64,000 nucleotides of DNA. Origin: Sulfuricaulis sp. GTDB lineage: Bacteria; Pseudomonadota; Gammaproteobacteria; Acidiferrobacterales; Sulfurifustaceae. The stretch is from the NCBI RefSeq assembly GCF_024653915.1, contig NZ_JANLGY010000009.1, positions 1-64,000 of the forward strand, written 5' to 3'. A program made the translations under genes and the position numbers. Under the pieces are notes generated by a model that saw nothing but the letters and a program-made list of their open reading frames with translations, was not told where the DNA came from and made no database searches. This document shows positions 34,223 to 43,860 of this stretch, piece by piece (the stretch's first letter is position 1; every line of letters starts with the position of its first letter).

Positions 34223-35310
34223 GTCCGGGATTCGCCGTGGTAAAGCTTCAGGAGTTTACTATGGATGGGCTCCCAGGCATGTTCTCGCACGCGTTGTCGG
34301 GCCTGGTGGATAAGGCGAGCGCTGAGCGCGCTGTCCTGGAGCAGGGCGACCATGTGCGCCGCTAGTTGCGCATGGTCATCGTCCGGCGCCAGCATGGCGT
34401 CTTCGCCGTGCCGGGTCATGTAGGGAATGCCGCCCACGGCGGTGCTCACCACCGGCAATCCGCAGGCGAAGGCTTCGAGTATCGATACCGGCTGATTATC
34501 CACGCGCGAGGAATTGAGATAGATATCGGCGCGATCATAAAGCAATTTCATTTTTGCGTTTTCGACATTTCCCGTGAAGATTACGCTATCGCTTATGCCA
34601 AGCTCGTGACAGAGAGAAGCCAGCATGGCTTTTTCACTGCCGTCGCCGGCGATAGTGAGCGTGGCGTCAGGGCGGGATTGACGCAGGATTGAAAACGCCC
34701 TTAACCCGCATGCGATGTTGTAATCCGGTTCCAGATGCCTGGCCATGATGACGTGCGGCCGTAGAGGAGAGCGCTCCCGGAAAGGCAGGCTGTCGACTGG
34801 CAGTATGTTCGGGATTTCATGCGTGCGCAGATGATGACGCATGAATACCGCTGCCAGAAAACCGGACGGAACGATGATCATGTCAGCCGATTCCAGCGCC
34901 AGCCGGGCAAGCCAGAACCATCGCCTCAGGAAGGCACCGGCAGCTCCGCCGTGATAATGAATGATGACACGTTTCCCCATCACCTTGCCCGCAGCGACAG
35001 CGGGAAAGGTAAAGAGAAAGAAACTCAGATACGAATGGCTGAATACATGAACCACATTGGACCTGAAACAGCCTGGCCACAGCCGCGATAGGAATAGGGA
35101 GAGGTTGACTATGCCACGCACCAGCGGAATTCGGCGCCAGGCCGAATTTTGGGGCAGGGCATTGGTTGGCACATTGATGACTTCGTGCCCTTGCTGACGC
35201 AGCCCGGCTCCAAGCATTTCCGCCTGTACCGCCATGCCGCCCGGAGGCGGGGGCAGCTCTGATACCAGGCATATGATCGGCCACGGGCCGTTCTTCCGGG
35301 CGGATTTCAT
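34219..35310 (-). CDS. Glycosyltransferase, GT4 family
   Basis: A 363-aa GT-B enzyme. The N-terminal acceptor domain starts IICLVSELPPPPGGMAVQAE. The C-terminal donor domain has IMARHLEPDYNIACGLRAF, LTIAGDGSEKAMLASL, VIFTGNV and SRVDNQPVSILEAFACGLPV, followed by VSTAVGGIPYM. The first acidic position of the GT4 EX7E motif is Asn here, as in several EPS transferases. It overlaps both neighbours by 4 bp, indicating tightly coupled expression. Donor and acceptor are unknown. Confidence 0.88.
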   Translation of the reverse strand: MKSARKNGPWPIICLVSELPPPPGGMAVQAEMLGAGLRQQGHEVINVPTNALPQNSAWRRIPLVRGIVNLSLFLSRLWPGCFRSNVVHVFSHSYLSFFLFTFPAVAAGKVMGKRVIIHYHGGAAGAFLRRWFWLARLALESADMIIVPSGFLAAVFMRHHLRTHEIPNILPVDSLPFRERSPLRPHVIMARHLEPDYNIACGLRAFSILRQSRPDATLTIAGDGSEKAMLASLCHELGISDSVIFTGNVENAKMKLLYDRADIYLNSSRVDNQPVSILEAFACGLPVVSTAVGGIPYMTRHGEDAMLAPDDDHAQLAAHMVALLQDSALSARLIHQARQRVREHAWEPIHSKLLKLYHGESRT

Positions 35311-36503
35311 GGAGCGGAGGGTAGCCCGGCCGATTCCAGTATCAGGGCGGCATTGCGGTGCCAGGTGTGATCGGACTGGAGTTTCTGGAAGGCGCGTTGT
35401 GCAATCTGTTGGCGCAGCGCCGGGTTCGTGATCAGCCTTTCAATGACCTGCCGGCATTTTTCAGCATTCAATGGTTCGAACAGCATGGCGGTTTCACCCT
35501 GGGTGTGCACATCCTCAATCGGTGGCAAAAATGGCGCCACGATGGGAATCTTCAGCCCCATGAATTCAAACATGACCACCGGCGAGCCGAAGTCATTGGA
35601 GTGAGGCAGCACGGCAATATCAATCAGAGACAGGTATTCATAAATTCGGTCACGTGCCACGGGTCCGGTGAAGGTCACATGAGGGGTCAGACTGTTGCGG
35701 GCTACAAACTGTCTGATCTCGGTCAGAACCGGTCCGTCACCGATCAGGACCATGTGCAGATTATCATGCTTCTTGCGCAGCTCGCGGAAGACCTCGACAA
35801 AAAAGTCGAGCCGGTCCCAGCGATCGAACCATCCGGCAAAACCGAGTACCAGTTTCTTTTCCAGATGGTGCTCGCTGATCAACGCCGGATTTTTCCCGTG
35901 GGTTTTGATTTTGGCGATATTGAAGGCATTGGGCGCGACGTGTACACGTTCGTCCGGAACCTTCTGTTGCAGAATCATCTGCTTGAGTTTAGATGACACC
36001 GTATGAATACCTGTGCAGCGTGAAAACAGGATGCGTTCAAACCAGGCACACAGCCGCGGATAAGACTGTGGCCGCGCCCGATGGGCGATGCCGCTGACCT
36101 CGTTGGCCTCCAGCACAAACGGGATTCCACGGCGACGCGCCAGCACAGCTCCGGAAACAAGAAAGAACGCATAACGCTCATAGATCAGATCAAATTTCTG
36201 CGTGGCCAGCAGGCGCCGCAGGCGCAGCCACGCCGGAAGGTTATAGCCGATCTCGGCAAGTTCAAAAAGAAAATTTGGAAGATACCGGCTGATCCATTTC
36301 CACAGAGTCTGCACGCCTCCCGTCTTGACTTGCGATTTGTCCACGGGCGCGCTGTGTATGGGATCGAGCGGGTCCACGCCCGGAGGCGACAACACCGTCA
36401 CGGAATGCCCCATGGCCTGCAGGGCTTGCACGATGCTGACGATGTGGACGCCTTCTGCGCCACGACCCTGGGTGCGGTGGTGATAAAGAATGTTGAGCTT
36501 CAT
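35307..36503 (-). CDS. Glycosyltransferase, GT4 family
   Basis: About 398 aa from ATG 36503; an upstream extension of 22 residues to 36569 is rejected because it overlaps the preceding gene and lacks homology. The N-terminal domain has LYHHRTQGRGAEGVHIVSIV and the donor domain LVLGFAGWFDRWDRLDFFVE, MVLIGDGPVLTEIRQFV, VTFTGPVARDRI and LPHSNDFGSPVVMFEFMGLK, then IPIVAPFLPP. It should add one sugar to the lipid-linked repeat unit at the cytoplasmic membrane face. It overlaps the next gene by 4 bp. Confidence 0.87.
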   Translation of the reverse strand: MKLNILYHHRTQGRGAEGVHIVSIVQALQAMGHSVTVLSPPGVDPLDPIHSAPVDKSQVKTGGVQTLWKWISRYLPNFLFELAEIGYNLPAWLRLRRLLATQKFDLIYERYAFFLVSGAVLARRRGIPFVLEANEVSGIAHRARPQSYPRLCAWFERILFSRCTGIHTVSSKLKQMILQQKVPDERVHVAPNAFNIAKIKTHGKNPALISEHHLEKKLVLGFAGWFDRWDRLDFFVEVFRELRKKHDNLHMVLIGDGPVLTEIRQFVARNSLTPHVTFTGPVARDRIYEYLSLIDIAVLPHSNDFGSPVVMFEFMGLKIPIVAPFLPPIEDVHTQGETAMLFEPLNAEKCRQVIERLITNPALRQQIAQRAFQKLQSDHTWHRNAALILESAGLPSAP

Positions 36504-36519
36504 GGATACCGTTAATATT

Positions 36520-37611
36520 TCAGTTGTTGCCGGTGTACAGCTTTTCATAGCGTGACAGCATGGTGGCAAGTGAAAATTCTTTTATAAAGTAATCGTAGCC
36601 TTGCCGGCCCATGTCGTCGCGCCCCGTTTTTGAATCAGCCAGCCTTAGCATGGCCTTGACGAGGTCTTCCTGGCTGTCCGGGGCAACCAGCAATCCAGTT
36701 TTTCCGTCAATAATGGTTTCCGGTATCCCGCCCACAGCGGTCCCGATAGCCGGCAAACCGGCGCGCATGGCCTCCAGCAAGGCAATTGATATTCCTTCGT
36801 AGTGTGATGTCAGCAGGAAGACGTCGGCTTCACGCAGAAGCAAGTCAATATCGTCGCGAAATCCCGGCAGAGTGACTTTGTCATCCAGGCCATTTTCCCG
36901 AATAAAGCGCTCCAGCGCCGGCCGTTCCGGGCCATCCCCCACTATCACGAGTCGGACATTCGGATTTCCCTTGGATACTGTGTGAAACGCTCGCAACATC
37001 AGTGCGTGATTTTTGATCGGCGCCAGGCGCCCGACTGTCATGAAGGTGACATGCGGGCGTTCCGGCCGTTGTATGAAACTTATATTGTTGGCAGGTATGC
37101 CGTTATGTACCGTAATCAGGTGACGTGCGGGTATGCGAATGTCCTTTTCGATATAGCTGCGTATGGCGTCGGATACCGTGGCGATGCGACAAAATCTCCG
37201 CGCCAATCTTCTTTCGAGAGTATGGCGGACGGCTATTTTAAAACGTGACAGCCTGGATGGCGCGTAATCTGCGTACGGTCCATGCACGGTATGAATCAGT
37301 ATGCGCGTACCCGCCAACAGGCCGGCCAGGCCGCCTTCCAGGAATACCGCCCAGTTGTGGGTGTGCACTACGTCGAAACCATGTTTCCTGATCAGGCCGG
37401 CCAGTCGCAGTGGCAGCAGGTATTCGTTGCCTTCACCCTTGTCGAGACAGACAATTCGGACACGTTTGTCGGTCTGGGTGCCAAGGACGCCCACGCGTTT
37501 CAGGCAGCAGATGGTCACGTCGTGCGAAGCCGCCATGCCGTTGGCCAGACTGACGGTAACTTTCTCGGCACCGCCAAAATCAAGCGATTCGATGATGTGC
37601 AAAATGCGCAA
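36520..37611 (-). CDS. Glycosyltransferase, GT4 family
   Basis: A 363-aa enzyme with classic GT4 features: RILHIIESLDFGGAEKVTVS start, VVHTHNWAVFLEGGLAG, TVGRLAPIKNHALMLRAF, LVIVGDGPERPALERFI, VTLPGFRDDIDLLLREADVF and the donor motif SHYEGISIALLEAMRAGLPA, with both Glu of EX7E present. It most resembles retaining transferases for sugar-nucleotide donors in EPS synthesis. It sits between two other genes of the leftward operon, 29 bp after the preceding stop. Confidence 0.9.
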   Translation of the reverse strand: MRILHIIESLDFGGAEKVTVSLANGMAASHDVTICCLKRVGVLGTQTDKRVRIVCLDKGEGNEYLLPLRLAGLIRKHGFDVVHTHNWAVFLEGGLAGLLAGTRILIHTVHGPYADYAPSRLSRFKIAVRHTLERRLARRFCRIATVSDAIRSYIEKDIRIPARHLITVHNGIPANNISFIQRPERPHVTFMTVGRLAPIKNHALMLRAFHTVSKGNPNVRLVIVGDGPERPALERFIRENGLDDKVTLPGFRDDIDLLLREADVFLLTSHYEGISIALLEAMRAGLPAIGTAVGGIPETIIDGKTGLLVAPDSQEDLVKAMLRLADSKTGRDDMGRQGYDYFIKEFSLATMLSRYEKLYTGNN

Positions 37612-37640
37612 TCGGATCCCCTATGAACAGATGGCAATAG

Positions 37641-38753
37641 TCATGATGCCCGCGCAAGTTCCCTGATTTTTTCGTACATTTCCCACGCCGTAACGTAGTG
37701 CAGCGAGCATTCGTCTCCGCGGCGGTATTGTCGTTCCAGCTCGGTCCACAGGAGATCGAAACCGCCATTGAACAGCATCTGCATGGAAGGTTCCGTGGCG
37801 CCATGCGTGTGGACCTTGATAAACACATGCTCGTCCTTGCCCTTGACGCCAATGGCGCATTCACCCCATAGACGGACGCGCTGCGCACTGGGCGGAGTAT
37901 CGAAGGAAAGTTCGGCGCTTTCAATTTTGGGAATGATGCCGTAGCGGGCGTCTTTCCAGTTGAGTGTCAGGGGTCCCTGTATCAGAAGGAGTTCATCGGG
38001 TTTCCCCCATTCTCCCGTGCGCAGGTCACGTCCGGTATCGTGGGATTTACGCTGTCCGGGACGGCCGCAGGCGAAATAGATCGAGTTGATCTTGCGCGTC
38101 TGGGTATCGCTCGGCGCGGACGGCATGGTCATGTCGGCATAACATCCGGTCTCGACCAGGATGTCGATTTCGTTATCCACTCCGCACCAGCGGCCGTCCG
38201 GACGTGAATTATCGAGCGCCCAGTTACCGTGGATAAATGAATAGATAATTTTTCCGGTTTCAGGGTCTTTTCGCAGCAGCCGATGCCGCTCGTTTAATGT
38301 CTGCACATACCGGCGGATGGTTTCACGAAAATTCTCCGCGCTATCGTTGTCATGATGCAAATGCACTTCAATGTCACCGTAACCGGCGTCACACAAGCCT
38401 TTGAGCTGGTCGATCAGGCCGGCATCATATTCCTCGATGGGATAGAAGTAGGTGTGTTTTGGCCGGTTGCCAAAACTGTCCTCGTGTTTATCGGCGATTA
38501 GCGGGTATTTCTCCAGCCATTGGCGTACCCGCTCGTTTGCACGCGCCTTGTCGGTTGTCCCGCCATAGGGCTCGTAATGGTCGACGAAACAGAAGTAAAC
38601 ATGACGGGGGGGAGACGGCCGATGAAATATCCGGGAGATCTTCCATGCCAGGTAAGACCCGATCCAGTACTGCATGTTGCGCGAGCGGACAACGCGCCAC
38701 AGCACGTAGGCGCAGGCGACGAGAATAACAATGACGCTGGAGCTCGCAAGCAT
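37641..38753 (-). CDS. Membrane-anchored polysaccharide-deacetylase-like protein (unassigned)
   Basis: About 370 aa from ATG 38753, whose A is shared with the TGA of the preceding gene (TGATG coupling); a longer frame to 38972 is rejected. The N-terminal membrane anchor is ASSSVIVILVACAYVLWRVV. The soluble part contains FCFVDHYEPYGGTTDKAR, HTYFYPIEEYDAGLIDQL, DIEVHLHHDND and YSFIHGNWALDNSRPDGRWC. The pattern of D-H near the start, H-x-H-H in the middle and HGNW suggests a NodB-like metal site, but the classical TFDDG motif is missing. It may be a distant deacetylase or hydrolase of the EPS. Confidence 0.7.
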   Translation of the reverse strand: MLASSSVIVILVACAYVLWRVVRSRNMQYWIGSYLAWKISRIFHRPSPPRHVYFCFVDHYEPYGGTTDKARANERVRQWLEKYPLIADKHEDSFGNRPKHTYFYPIEEYDAGLIDQLKGLCDAGYGDIEVHLHHDNDSAENFRETIRRYVQTLNERHRLLRKDPETGKIIYSFIHGNWALDNSRPDGRWCGVDNEIDILVETGCYADMTMPSAPSDTQTRKINSIYFACGRPGQRKSHDTGRDLRTGEWGKPDELLLIQGPLTLNWKDARYGIIPKIESAELSFDTPPSAQRVRLWGECAIGVKGKDEHVFIKVHTHGATEPSMQMLFNGGFDLLWTELERQYRRGDECSLHYVTAWEMYEKIRELARAS

Positions 38754-39907
38754 CAGCGTTCCGCCTTGCGCCACTGGGTAGTCTGGGTACCAGCGAGGAA
38801 ACGCCACAGCCCGTGCAAGGCCGCAAGATTCATGGCGCAAAGATAGAAAGGAATATAGAAAACCGCCCGGCGGCCGATTCCTTCGCGCGTAATCCAGCCT
38901 AATACGGCAAGCGCATAGAATGCACCCTGAAGGATGATCATGGCGAGAAAAAACGGGGATGAAATCAGCCATAAAGAGGAGATCGCGATCAGGATCATGA
39001 ACTCCGGGGCAAGCCAGCGCAGCAGCTTGTGCGATACAAAATTAAAGGCAAACCAGGACCGCGGTGGGAGCAGAAAGGCCCAATGCCGGGCAATGGTCTG
39101 AAAACCGCCGGATATCATGCGGACTTTCACGTGGAAATCATCCTCGATCCGGATGGAGGCCTGCTCATGGGAAACGGCATGGCGCTCGTACAATACCCGA
39201 TAACCTTGCTTGATCAGGATGAAGGTAATCTCTGCATCATCGTTGATGAGCATGTTATCAACAGGTTGGTACAGGCTCCGCCGAACCGCAAAAATTTCGC
39301 CGTCGGCATTGGTAATGGAGCCCAAACGGCTTTCCGATTCCTTGATGGCTGACTCATATTTCCAGTACAGGCTATCACCTTGGCTCGATTCCCGTTCCGC
39401 GGAGTGGTAAATCTGCTTGAGGCCGCACACTCCGCCGACGCGTGGATTGGCAAAGTGCTTGACCAGTTGTCGAAGTGCGTTTTTATCGAATATGTTGTTG
39501 GCATCCGAAAAAACCACGATGTCCGAGGTCGCCGAAGCCACGGCACGGTTGAGGGCGGCGGTTTTCCCGCGTCGTTCAGGATCATGCAGTGATAGAACAC
39601 CCTTGTTCTGGAAGCGTTGCACGATTTGTGGCGTGGAGTCGGTGGATCCGTCTGAAACCACCAGGATGCGCAGTAACTCCACCGGGTAATCCAGATCCAG
39701 TGAATTCAGAATTTTCGCCTCAATGACCCGTTCCTCGTTATAGGCAGCAATCACGAGTGTCACGGTTGGTAGCGACTCGCTTGCGGTGCTCAATGTTTCA
39801 GCCACCTTACTGCCACCCATCCGGGCCATCAAAATGATGCCGGCCGGGAACAGAAGATAGTTGTAGAGCAGCAGTGCGGCAGAGATGAAAAAAATAGCCT
39901 GGGCCAT
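38753..39907 (-). CDS. Processive-type glycosyltransferase, GT2 family
   Basis: A 384-aa inner-membrane GT-A enzyme. An N-terminal helix is followed by TVTLVIAAYNEERVIEAKIL and ILVVSDGSTDSTPQIVQRF, then the DxD-like VVFSDANNIFD and the acceptor-site NDDAEITFILIKQGYRVLYE. The QxxRW-like region is GGFQTIARHW. Three C-terminal transmembrane helices follow (~300-365). The layout resembles cellulose/poly-GlcNAc-synthase-type transferases, although the QxxRW box is imperfect. It would extend or initiate the repeat unit at the membrane. Confidence 0.88.
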   Translation of the reverse strand: MAQAIFFISAALLLYNYLLFPAGIILMARMGGSKVAETLSTASESLPTVTLVIAAYNEERVIEAKILNSLDLDYPVELLRILVVSDGSTDSTPQIVQRFQNKGVLSLHDPERRGKTAALNRAVASATSDIVVFSDANNIFDKNALRQLVKHFANPRVGGVCGLKQIYHSAERESSQGDSLYWKYESAIKESESRLGSITNADGEIFAVRRSLYQPVDNMLINDDAEITFILIKQGYRVLYERHAVSHEQASIRIEDDFHVKVRMISGGFQTIARHWAFLLPPRSWFAFNFVSHKLLRWLAPEFMILIAISSLWLISSPFFLAMIILQGAFYALAVLGWITREGIGRRAVFYIPFYLCAMNLAALHGLWRFLAGTQTTQWRKAER

Positions 39908-39929
39908 GAAATAGCAGAGATTATTGTAA

Positions 39930-41750
39930 TTAGATGCTCAGTCTGGCAAGACGCTTTTCAACATTGTCGAGCGCATTGAATATATTATGCCGGTCCAGCT
40001 CGCGGCGCATAACGTAAATATAGCGGAATCCGATGTGGTGCAAGAGGAAAAGGCACGACAGAACCGTCTTCATGTCTGGTGTTACAGGTATTGTGCTGGC
40101 GTAGGATGCCATGACCGTATTTTCGTGGTTTGTAAGGTTCTCATCGAGAATCACTTCACGATAGGCCGCAAAGAAGTCGTGCTCTTGCGTCATGATGCGG
40201 TTGTAAACGAGCAGATACATCAAATCGAGCCATGGCAGATTATCCCGACGCGAGTGTTCCCAGTCGATAATGCCGTTGATCTCAAGAGTCTTCTTGTCAA
40301 AGATGAGATTTTCCAGCTTGTAGTCACCGTGGAGCCAGACAGTGGCTATGTTTCTGCCAGGAACGACGCGGCGCAAGTGGGCCTCAATTTTCTCCATGAT
40401 TTGCCGCGTATCAGGATAAGTGGCGATGACCTGCCTGATCAGCGAGCCGAACAGGCCATCAAAGACGGCCTCATCGATGGAAATCTCGCGCGTGGTGATC
40501 TGATTGAAGCGAATTAGAAAGTCCACCGCGTTGCACGTGAGTCGTTCCAACTCGCGCACACGACGATCGATGGTCATGCCCGGGATCTCGCTGATGGCGA
40601 AATAGGTCATGTCACCGATCGAACACTCGGTATACAAGCGCGGTAGCCGTGAGGCAAGAAACGGTGAAACCGCGCGCACCTCGTTAACGATGACTATTTC
40701 CTTCCGGCGCCAGTCCAGCACTCTGGCAACTTTGGGAATAACGATGATGACGTTTTGTTTGTCGTCTCCGTTATTACCCAGGGTGATGATGGCCTTGCCG
40801 GGGAGCGAAAGGTAACGTTGAAAGCCGAAACTTTTCCCAGCGGTTTTAGACAGAATATTCCGAGCGCACAGATCATCAATAAAACTTTCTAATGGCAATG
40901 GAAGGTTCTGGTTCTTGGAGCAGACCAGTCCATAAGCTGGCGCCAGAAATCTGGCACCGGTCTTTCCAAGAACGATTTGTTTTAATCTCTCGCTGGTGGC
41001 AAGGCTGTTTTTTGTTGAGCGGTAACCGGATGGCGCAATGATCTCGTGGACATTATCGTTCTCCACCAGATAAGGGTGAGCACGGAGGTGGAGGAAACCG
41101 GCCTGCCGAATCAGATTCTTGGCACGATGCATGGGTGTCAGGCGGGAACCTTTCGACGGGCTGCCAGATGAATTCAGCACCCGTCTGAGCAGGCGGGCAT
41201 AACCATATGGATTTTTTGCTCCGAAATGGGCAAACCCCCCGGGTTTCAGAACGCGATAAGTTTCACTGAAAAGCGTTGATGTGAGTGAAGCGAAAGGACT
41301 GGCCGCGATTGCCTCATCAGCATGTAATGTCGCTACTACGTCGTGATGAATAAAGGCATGGAAGGAATTATCCGGAAATGGAAACCTGGCAGTTTCAAGC
41401 GGCACGTGGATAACTTCCACGTTCTGGATGTTCATCGAGGCGAGACGGTGCTGGATGATGTGCACAGTCACGGGGCAGGGATGAATGACGGTTACCGAAA
41501 CCCCGGTTTCGGCGAAGGCGGCCGCGGTGTTACCAAAGCGGGCATCGAGACACAGCACTGAGTCGGAAGCGGATAGTGCCGGCAGGATATGCCGCCAACT
41601 GTCCTTGTCGTAGGACCAGGCTTGCTCGACATATTTATCCGCCACGGCGCGCGGAAGTGTGTCCAGCAGCCGTATCAGCTCATCATCCCATCCATAATAA
41701 TTCGCCAGCTCGCCCAGCGTCTGGCCCGGACGGCTGTTCAAGGAACGCAC
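39930..41750 (-). CDS. Methyltransferase - aminoglycoside-phosphotransferase-like kinase fusion
   Basis: A 606-aa two-domain protein with GTG start. The N-terminal part (~50-250) is a class I SAM-dependent methyltransferase: VLCLDARFGNTAAAFAE (motif I, G-x-G weakened to RFG), VEVIHVPLETARFPFPDNSF (acidic motif) and ETYRVLKPGGFAHFGAKNP. The C-terminal part (~330-600) is an APH/choline-kinase fold: Brenner-type catalytic loop VWLHGDYKLENLIFD and metal-binding IIDWEHSRRDNLPWLDLMY. Methyl and phosphate decoration of an EPS sugar or of the glycan end by one polypeptide would be analogous to the separate methyltransferase and kinase activities that cap O9-type O-antigens (WbdD). It is the first gene of the leftward glycosyltransferase operon. 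Confidence 0.82.
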   Translation of the reverse strand: MRSLNSRPGQTLGELANYYGWDDELIRLLDTLPRAVADKYVEQAWSYDKDSWRHILPALSASDSVLCLDARFGNTAAAFAETGVSVTVIHPCPVTVHIIQHRLASMNIQNVEVIHVPLETARFPFPDNSFHAFIHHDVVATLHADEAIAASPFASLTSTLFSETYRVLKPGGFAHFGAKNPYGYARLLRRVLNSSGSPSKGSRLTPMHRAKNLIRQAGFLHLRAHPYLVENDNVHEIIAPSGYRSTKNSLATSERLKQIVLGKTGARFLAPAYGLVCSKNQNLPLPLESFIDDLCARNILSKTAGKSFGFQRYLSLPGKAIITLGNNGDDKQNVIIVIPKVARVLDWRRKEIVIVNEVRAVSPFLASRLPRLYTECSIGDMTYFAISEIPGMTIDRRVRELERLTCNAVDFLIRFNQITTREISIDEAVFDGLFGSLIRQVIATYPDTRQIMEKIEAHLRRVVPGRNIATVWLHGDYKLENLIFDKKTLEINGIIDWEHSRRDNLPWLDLMYLLVYNRIMTQEHDFFAAYREVILDENLTNHENTVMASYASTIPVTPDMKTVLSCLFLLHHIGFRYIYVMRRELDRHNIFNALDNVEKRLARLSI

Positions 41751-41969
41751 CCAGGAAGTGACTGATTTGGCCGGGACAGATTCAGTTCTATGTGATCAGG
41801 ATAGGAGCGCACGTATTTGCTGCAAACCAGTTGTTTGCAGTGCCCGGATAATTCCGAAGCAGCACTTTACCAGCCCCGGTGCCCGTTCTCTAGGGTTGGT
41901 ACCTGCGCGAATACCGTGGAAATAGGGCCCACGGGGCATGAAGCCCCTTGGGGAGAGCGCTAAACCAAT
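41751..41969. other. Intergenic hairpins downstream of the beta-helix gene
   Basis: 219 bp with an 8-bp inverted repeat CTGCAAAC/GTTTGCAG (41820-41840) and GGGGC/GCCCC around 41933-41947. The latter, read leftward after the beta-helix stop, may end that transcript, but the following T content is low. The promoter of the leftward operon should also lie here; no clear -35/-10 was found. Confidence 0.35.
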
Positions 41970-43859
41970 TTAATTGGACTCGTAGGCGCCCATATCGAAA
42001 GTGACGCCCTGTGGCCTTGAGGCACCGAGGATGTCGGCCAGCGGCGCCAGGACGTTATTCAACGAGATGCGCCCGGTATCTATCGCCGGTGCTCCGGCCT
42101 TGAGTTGATAGTTGGCCGCGCCGGCGTTGACAAACAGGCTTGATGAGGTGGTCGTGAACGAATTGGCGTCAAAGCCGGCTGTTTGCCAGGCGCTCAGGTT
42201 CACAATAGAGCTTTCGCCGTTGTAGGTGAGACGACCAACGAGGGCATTGTTGTTGCTTACGAAGTTGGTGTTGGGCATGGAAATGCTGCCCGTGCTGCTG
42301 TTTTCGCTCAACAGAATATTGTTGAAGATCACATGTCCACCAAGATCCTCGCTGAATTTTATGGCCCAACCGCCACCGCTGGGTACGATCAGGGTGTTGT
42401 TGATGACCTTGATGTTTTTTGGACCTTGGGCTGAATCGATACGAAAGAGGCGCAAGGCATTGCGGCCATTGCCGTACATCAGGTTATTTTGGAACACGGA
42501 GTCTTGCACGCCGTCAGCATCGACACCGTTGTCGTTGTTGTTATAAAGAATATTGTTTTCAACGGTGAGCCCGCTGTGCAGTCCGTCGCCGCCGATACTG
42601 CTGTCGCCGTTGAAATGAATCCCGTTCTTGAAGTTATTGAAGCAGCGGTTGCCGCGCAGGACGGTGTTATCCGACCCGCCGTTGGCGAGATAGATGCCAT
42701 GGCTGGTGACAGCGCCGCTCGCGATGTTTCCTTCAATCAGTGAATCGGCGGTTTGCGACATGTAAATATTCATGAAACCGGAATTTTGCACGGTGTTGTT
42801 ACGAATAATCACGCCGCGCATGGGACTGGTGGCCGAGGCATTGTGCGAGGCAATGCCGGCATCCGGCATACCGACGACGGTGAATCCCTCGATAGTGACG
42901 TAATTGGCATTGCTGAGGGTGATACCTTCGCTGTTGCTGTTGGCCTGGTTGATGACGGCCGAACTGCCCGCGGCCTTGACCACGATGCGGCTGGACGAGG
43001 TGCCGTCTGCCGAAATGGTGAAGCCGGTGTAGCTACCGTCATGCACCAGGATGGTGTCGCCCGGACGCACAACGTTGACCGCCGCCTGGATGGTGGAATA
43101 CTCCTGGTTGGCTCCCGCTGTGTCTTCGACGCACAGAACTGTAGATATGCTGCATTCCAGCGAGGTAGAAACGGAATAAGCCACCGTCAACACATCGGTA
43201 TTCTGGTTCCCCGCTGCATCCCGTGCCGTCACCGTGATGACGTTGCTTCCGCTCTGCAGCGTAATGCTGCCAACGCTCCACGAAGTGGTGCCGCTCGCCG
43301 TGCCGCTGCCGCCACGACTGTTCGACCAGGTTACCTGGGTGACGCCGACATTGTCCGAGGCCGAACCCGCCAGCGTCATTGTTCCGCTCGTGGTGGTATA
43401 GCCGGAGGCGCTGGTAGGCGAGGAGATGGTGACGACGGGAGCCGTCGTATCGCCCGGTATGGTGGTGGAATAGGTGACGACCAGAGTGTCGGTCGCGGTA
43501 TTACCGGCCGCGTCGCGCGCTGTTACCGTGAGCGTATTTGATCCGCTTTGCAACGTAATGCCGGACGCATTCCACGCTGTCGTGCCGCTGGCTGTGCCGC
43601 CGCCGCCGCGGCTGTTGGTCCAGTTGACCTGAGTCACGCCGACGTTGTCTGATGCTGTGCCGCCCAGGTTAATCGTGGCGCTGCTCGTGCTGTAGCTCGA
43701 GCTGCTTGTCGGGCTGGAGATGGTTACCGACGGTGAAGATGTGTCCGTCGGCGCAGGGGGTGGTGAACTATTGGTTGGCGTAGTGTTGCTGTTCGCGCCT
43801 TGGCCGCAGCCGGTAACGAGAAATATAACTAAAGAAAGAATGAGGGGGTATTTGAACAT
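41970..43859 (-). CDS. Beta-helix lipoprotein with two Ig-like domains
   Basis: About 629 aa from ATG 43859 (GGAG 10 bp upstream); a longer frame to 43889 is rejected because MFKYPLILSLVIFLVTGCGQ is a typical lipoprotein signal with lipobox VTGC. A Ser/Thr/Pro linker precedes two ~90-residue bacterial Ig-like repeats (each with SGSNTLTVTARDAAGN or its variant). The rest is a right-handed parallel beta-helix with NosD-like rungs (GVIIRNNTVQNSGFMNIYMS, SDNTVLRGNRCFNNFKNGIH). It ends in a short strand tail (PQGVTFDMGAYESN). It is probably surface-exposed and polysaccharide-active or adhesive; no catalytic site is assigned. Confidence 0.85.
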   Translation of the reverse strand: MFKYPLILSLVIFLVTGCGQGANSNTTPTNSSPPPAPTDTSSPSVTISSPTSSSSYSTSSATINLGGTASDNVGVTQVNWTNSRGGGGTASGTTAWNASGITLQSGSNTLTVTARDAAGNTATDTLVVTYSTTIPGDTTAPVVTISSPTSASGYTTTSGTMTLAGSASDNVGVTQVTWSNSRGGSGTASGTTSWSVGSITLQSGSNVITVTARDAAGNQNTDVLTVAYSVSTSLECSISTVLCVEDTAGANQEYSTIQAAVNVVRPGDTILVHDGSYTGFTISADGTSSSRIVVKAAGSSAVINQANSNSEGITLSNANYVTIEGFTVVGMPDAGIASHNASATSPMRGVIIRNNTVQNSGFMNIYMSQTADSLIEGNIASGAVTSHGIYLANGGSDNTVLRGNRCFNNFKNGIHFNGDSSIGGDGLHSGLTVENNILYNNNDNGVDADGVQDSVFQNNLMYGNGRNALRLFRIDSAQGPKNIKVINNTLIVPSGGGWAIKFSEDLGGHVIFNNILLSENSSTGSISMPNTNFVSNNNALVGRLTYNGESSIVNLSAWQTAGFDANSFTTTSSSLFVNAGAANYQLKAGAPAIDTGRISLNNVLAPLADILGASRPQGVTFDMGAYESN

Positions 43860-43860
43860 T

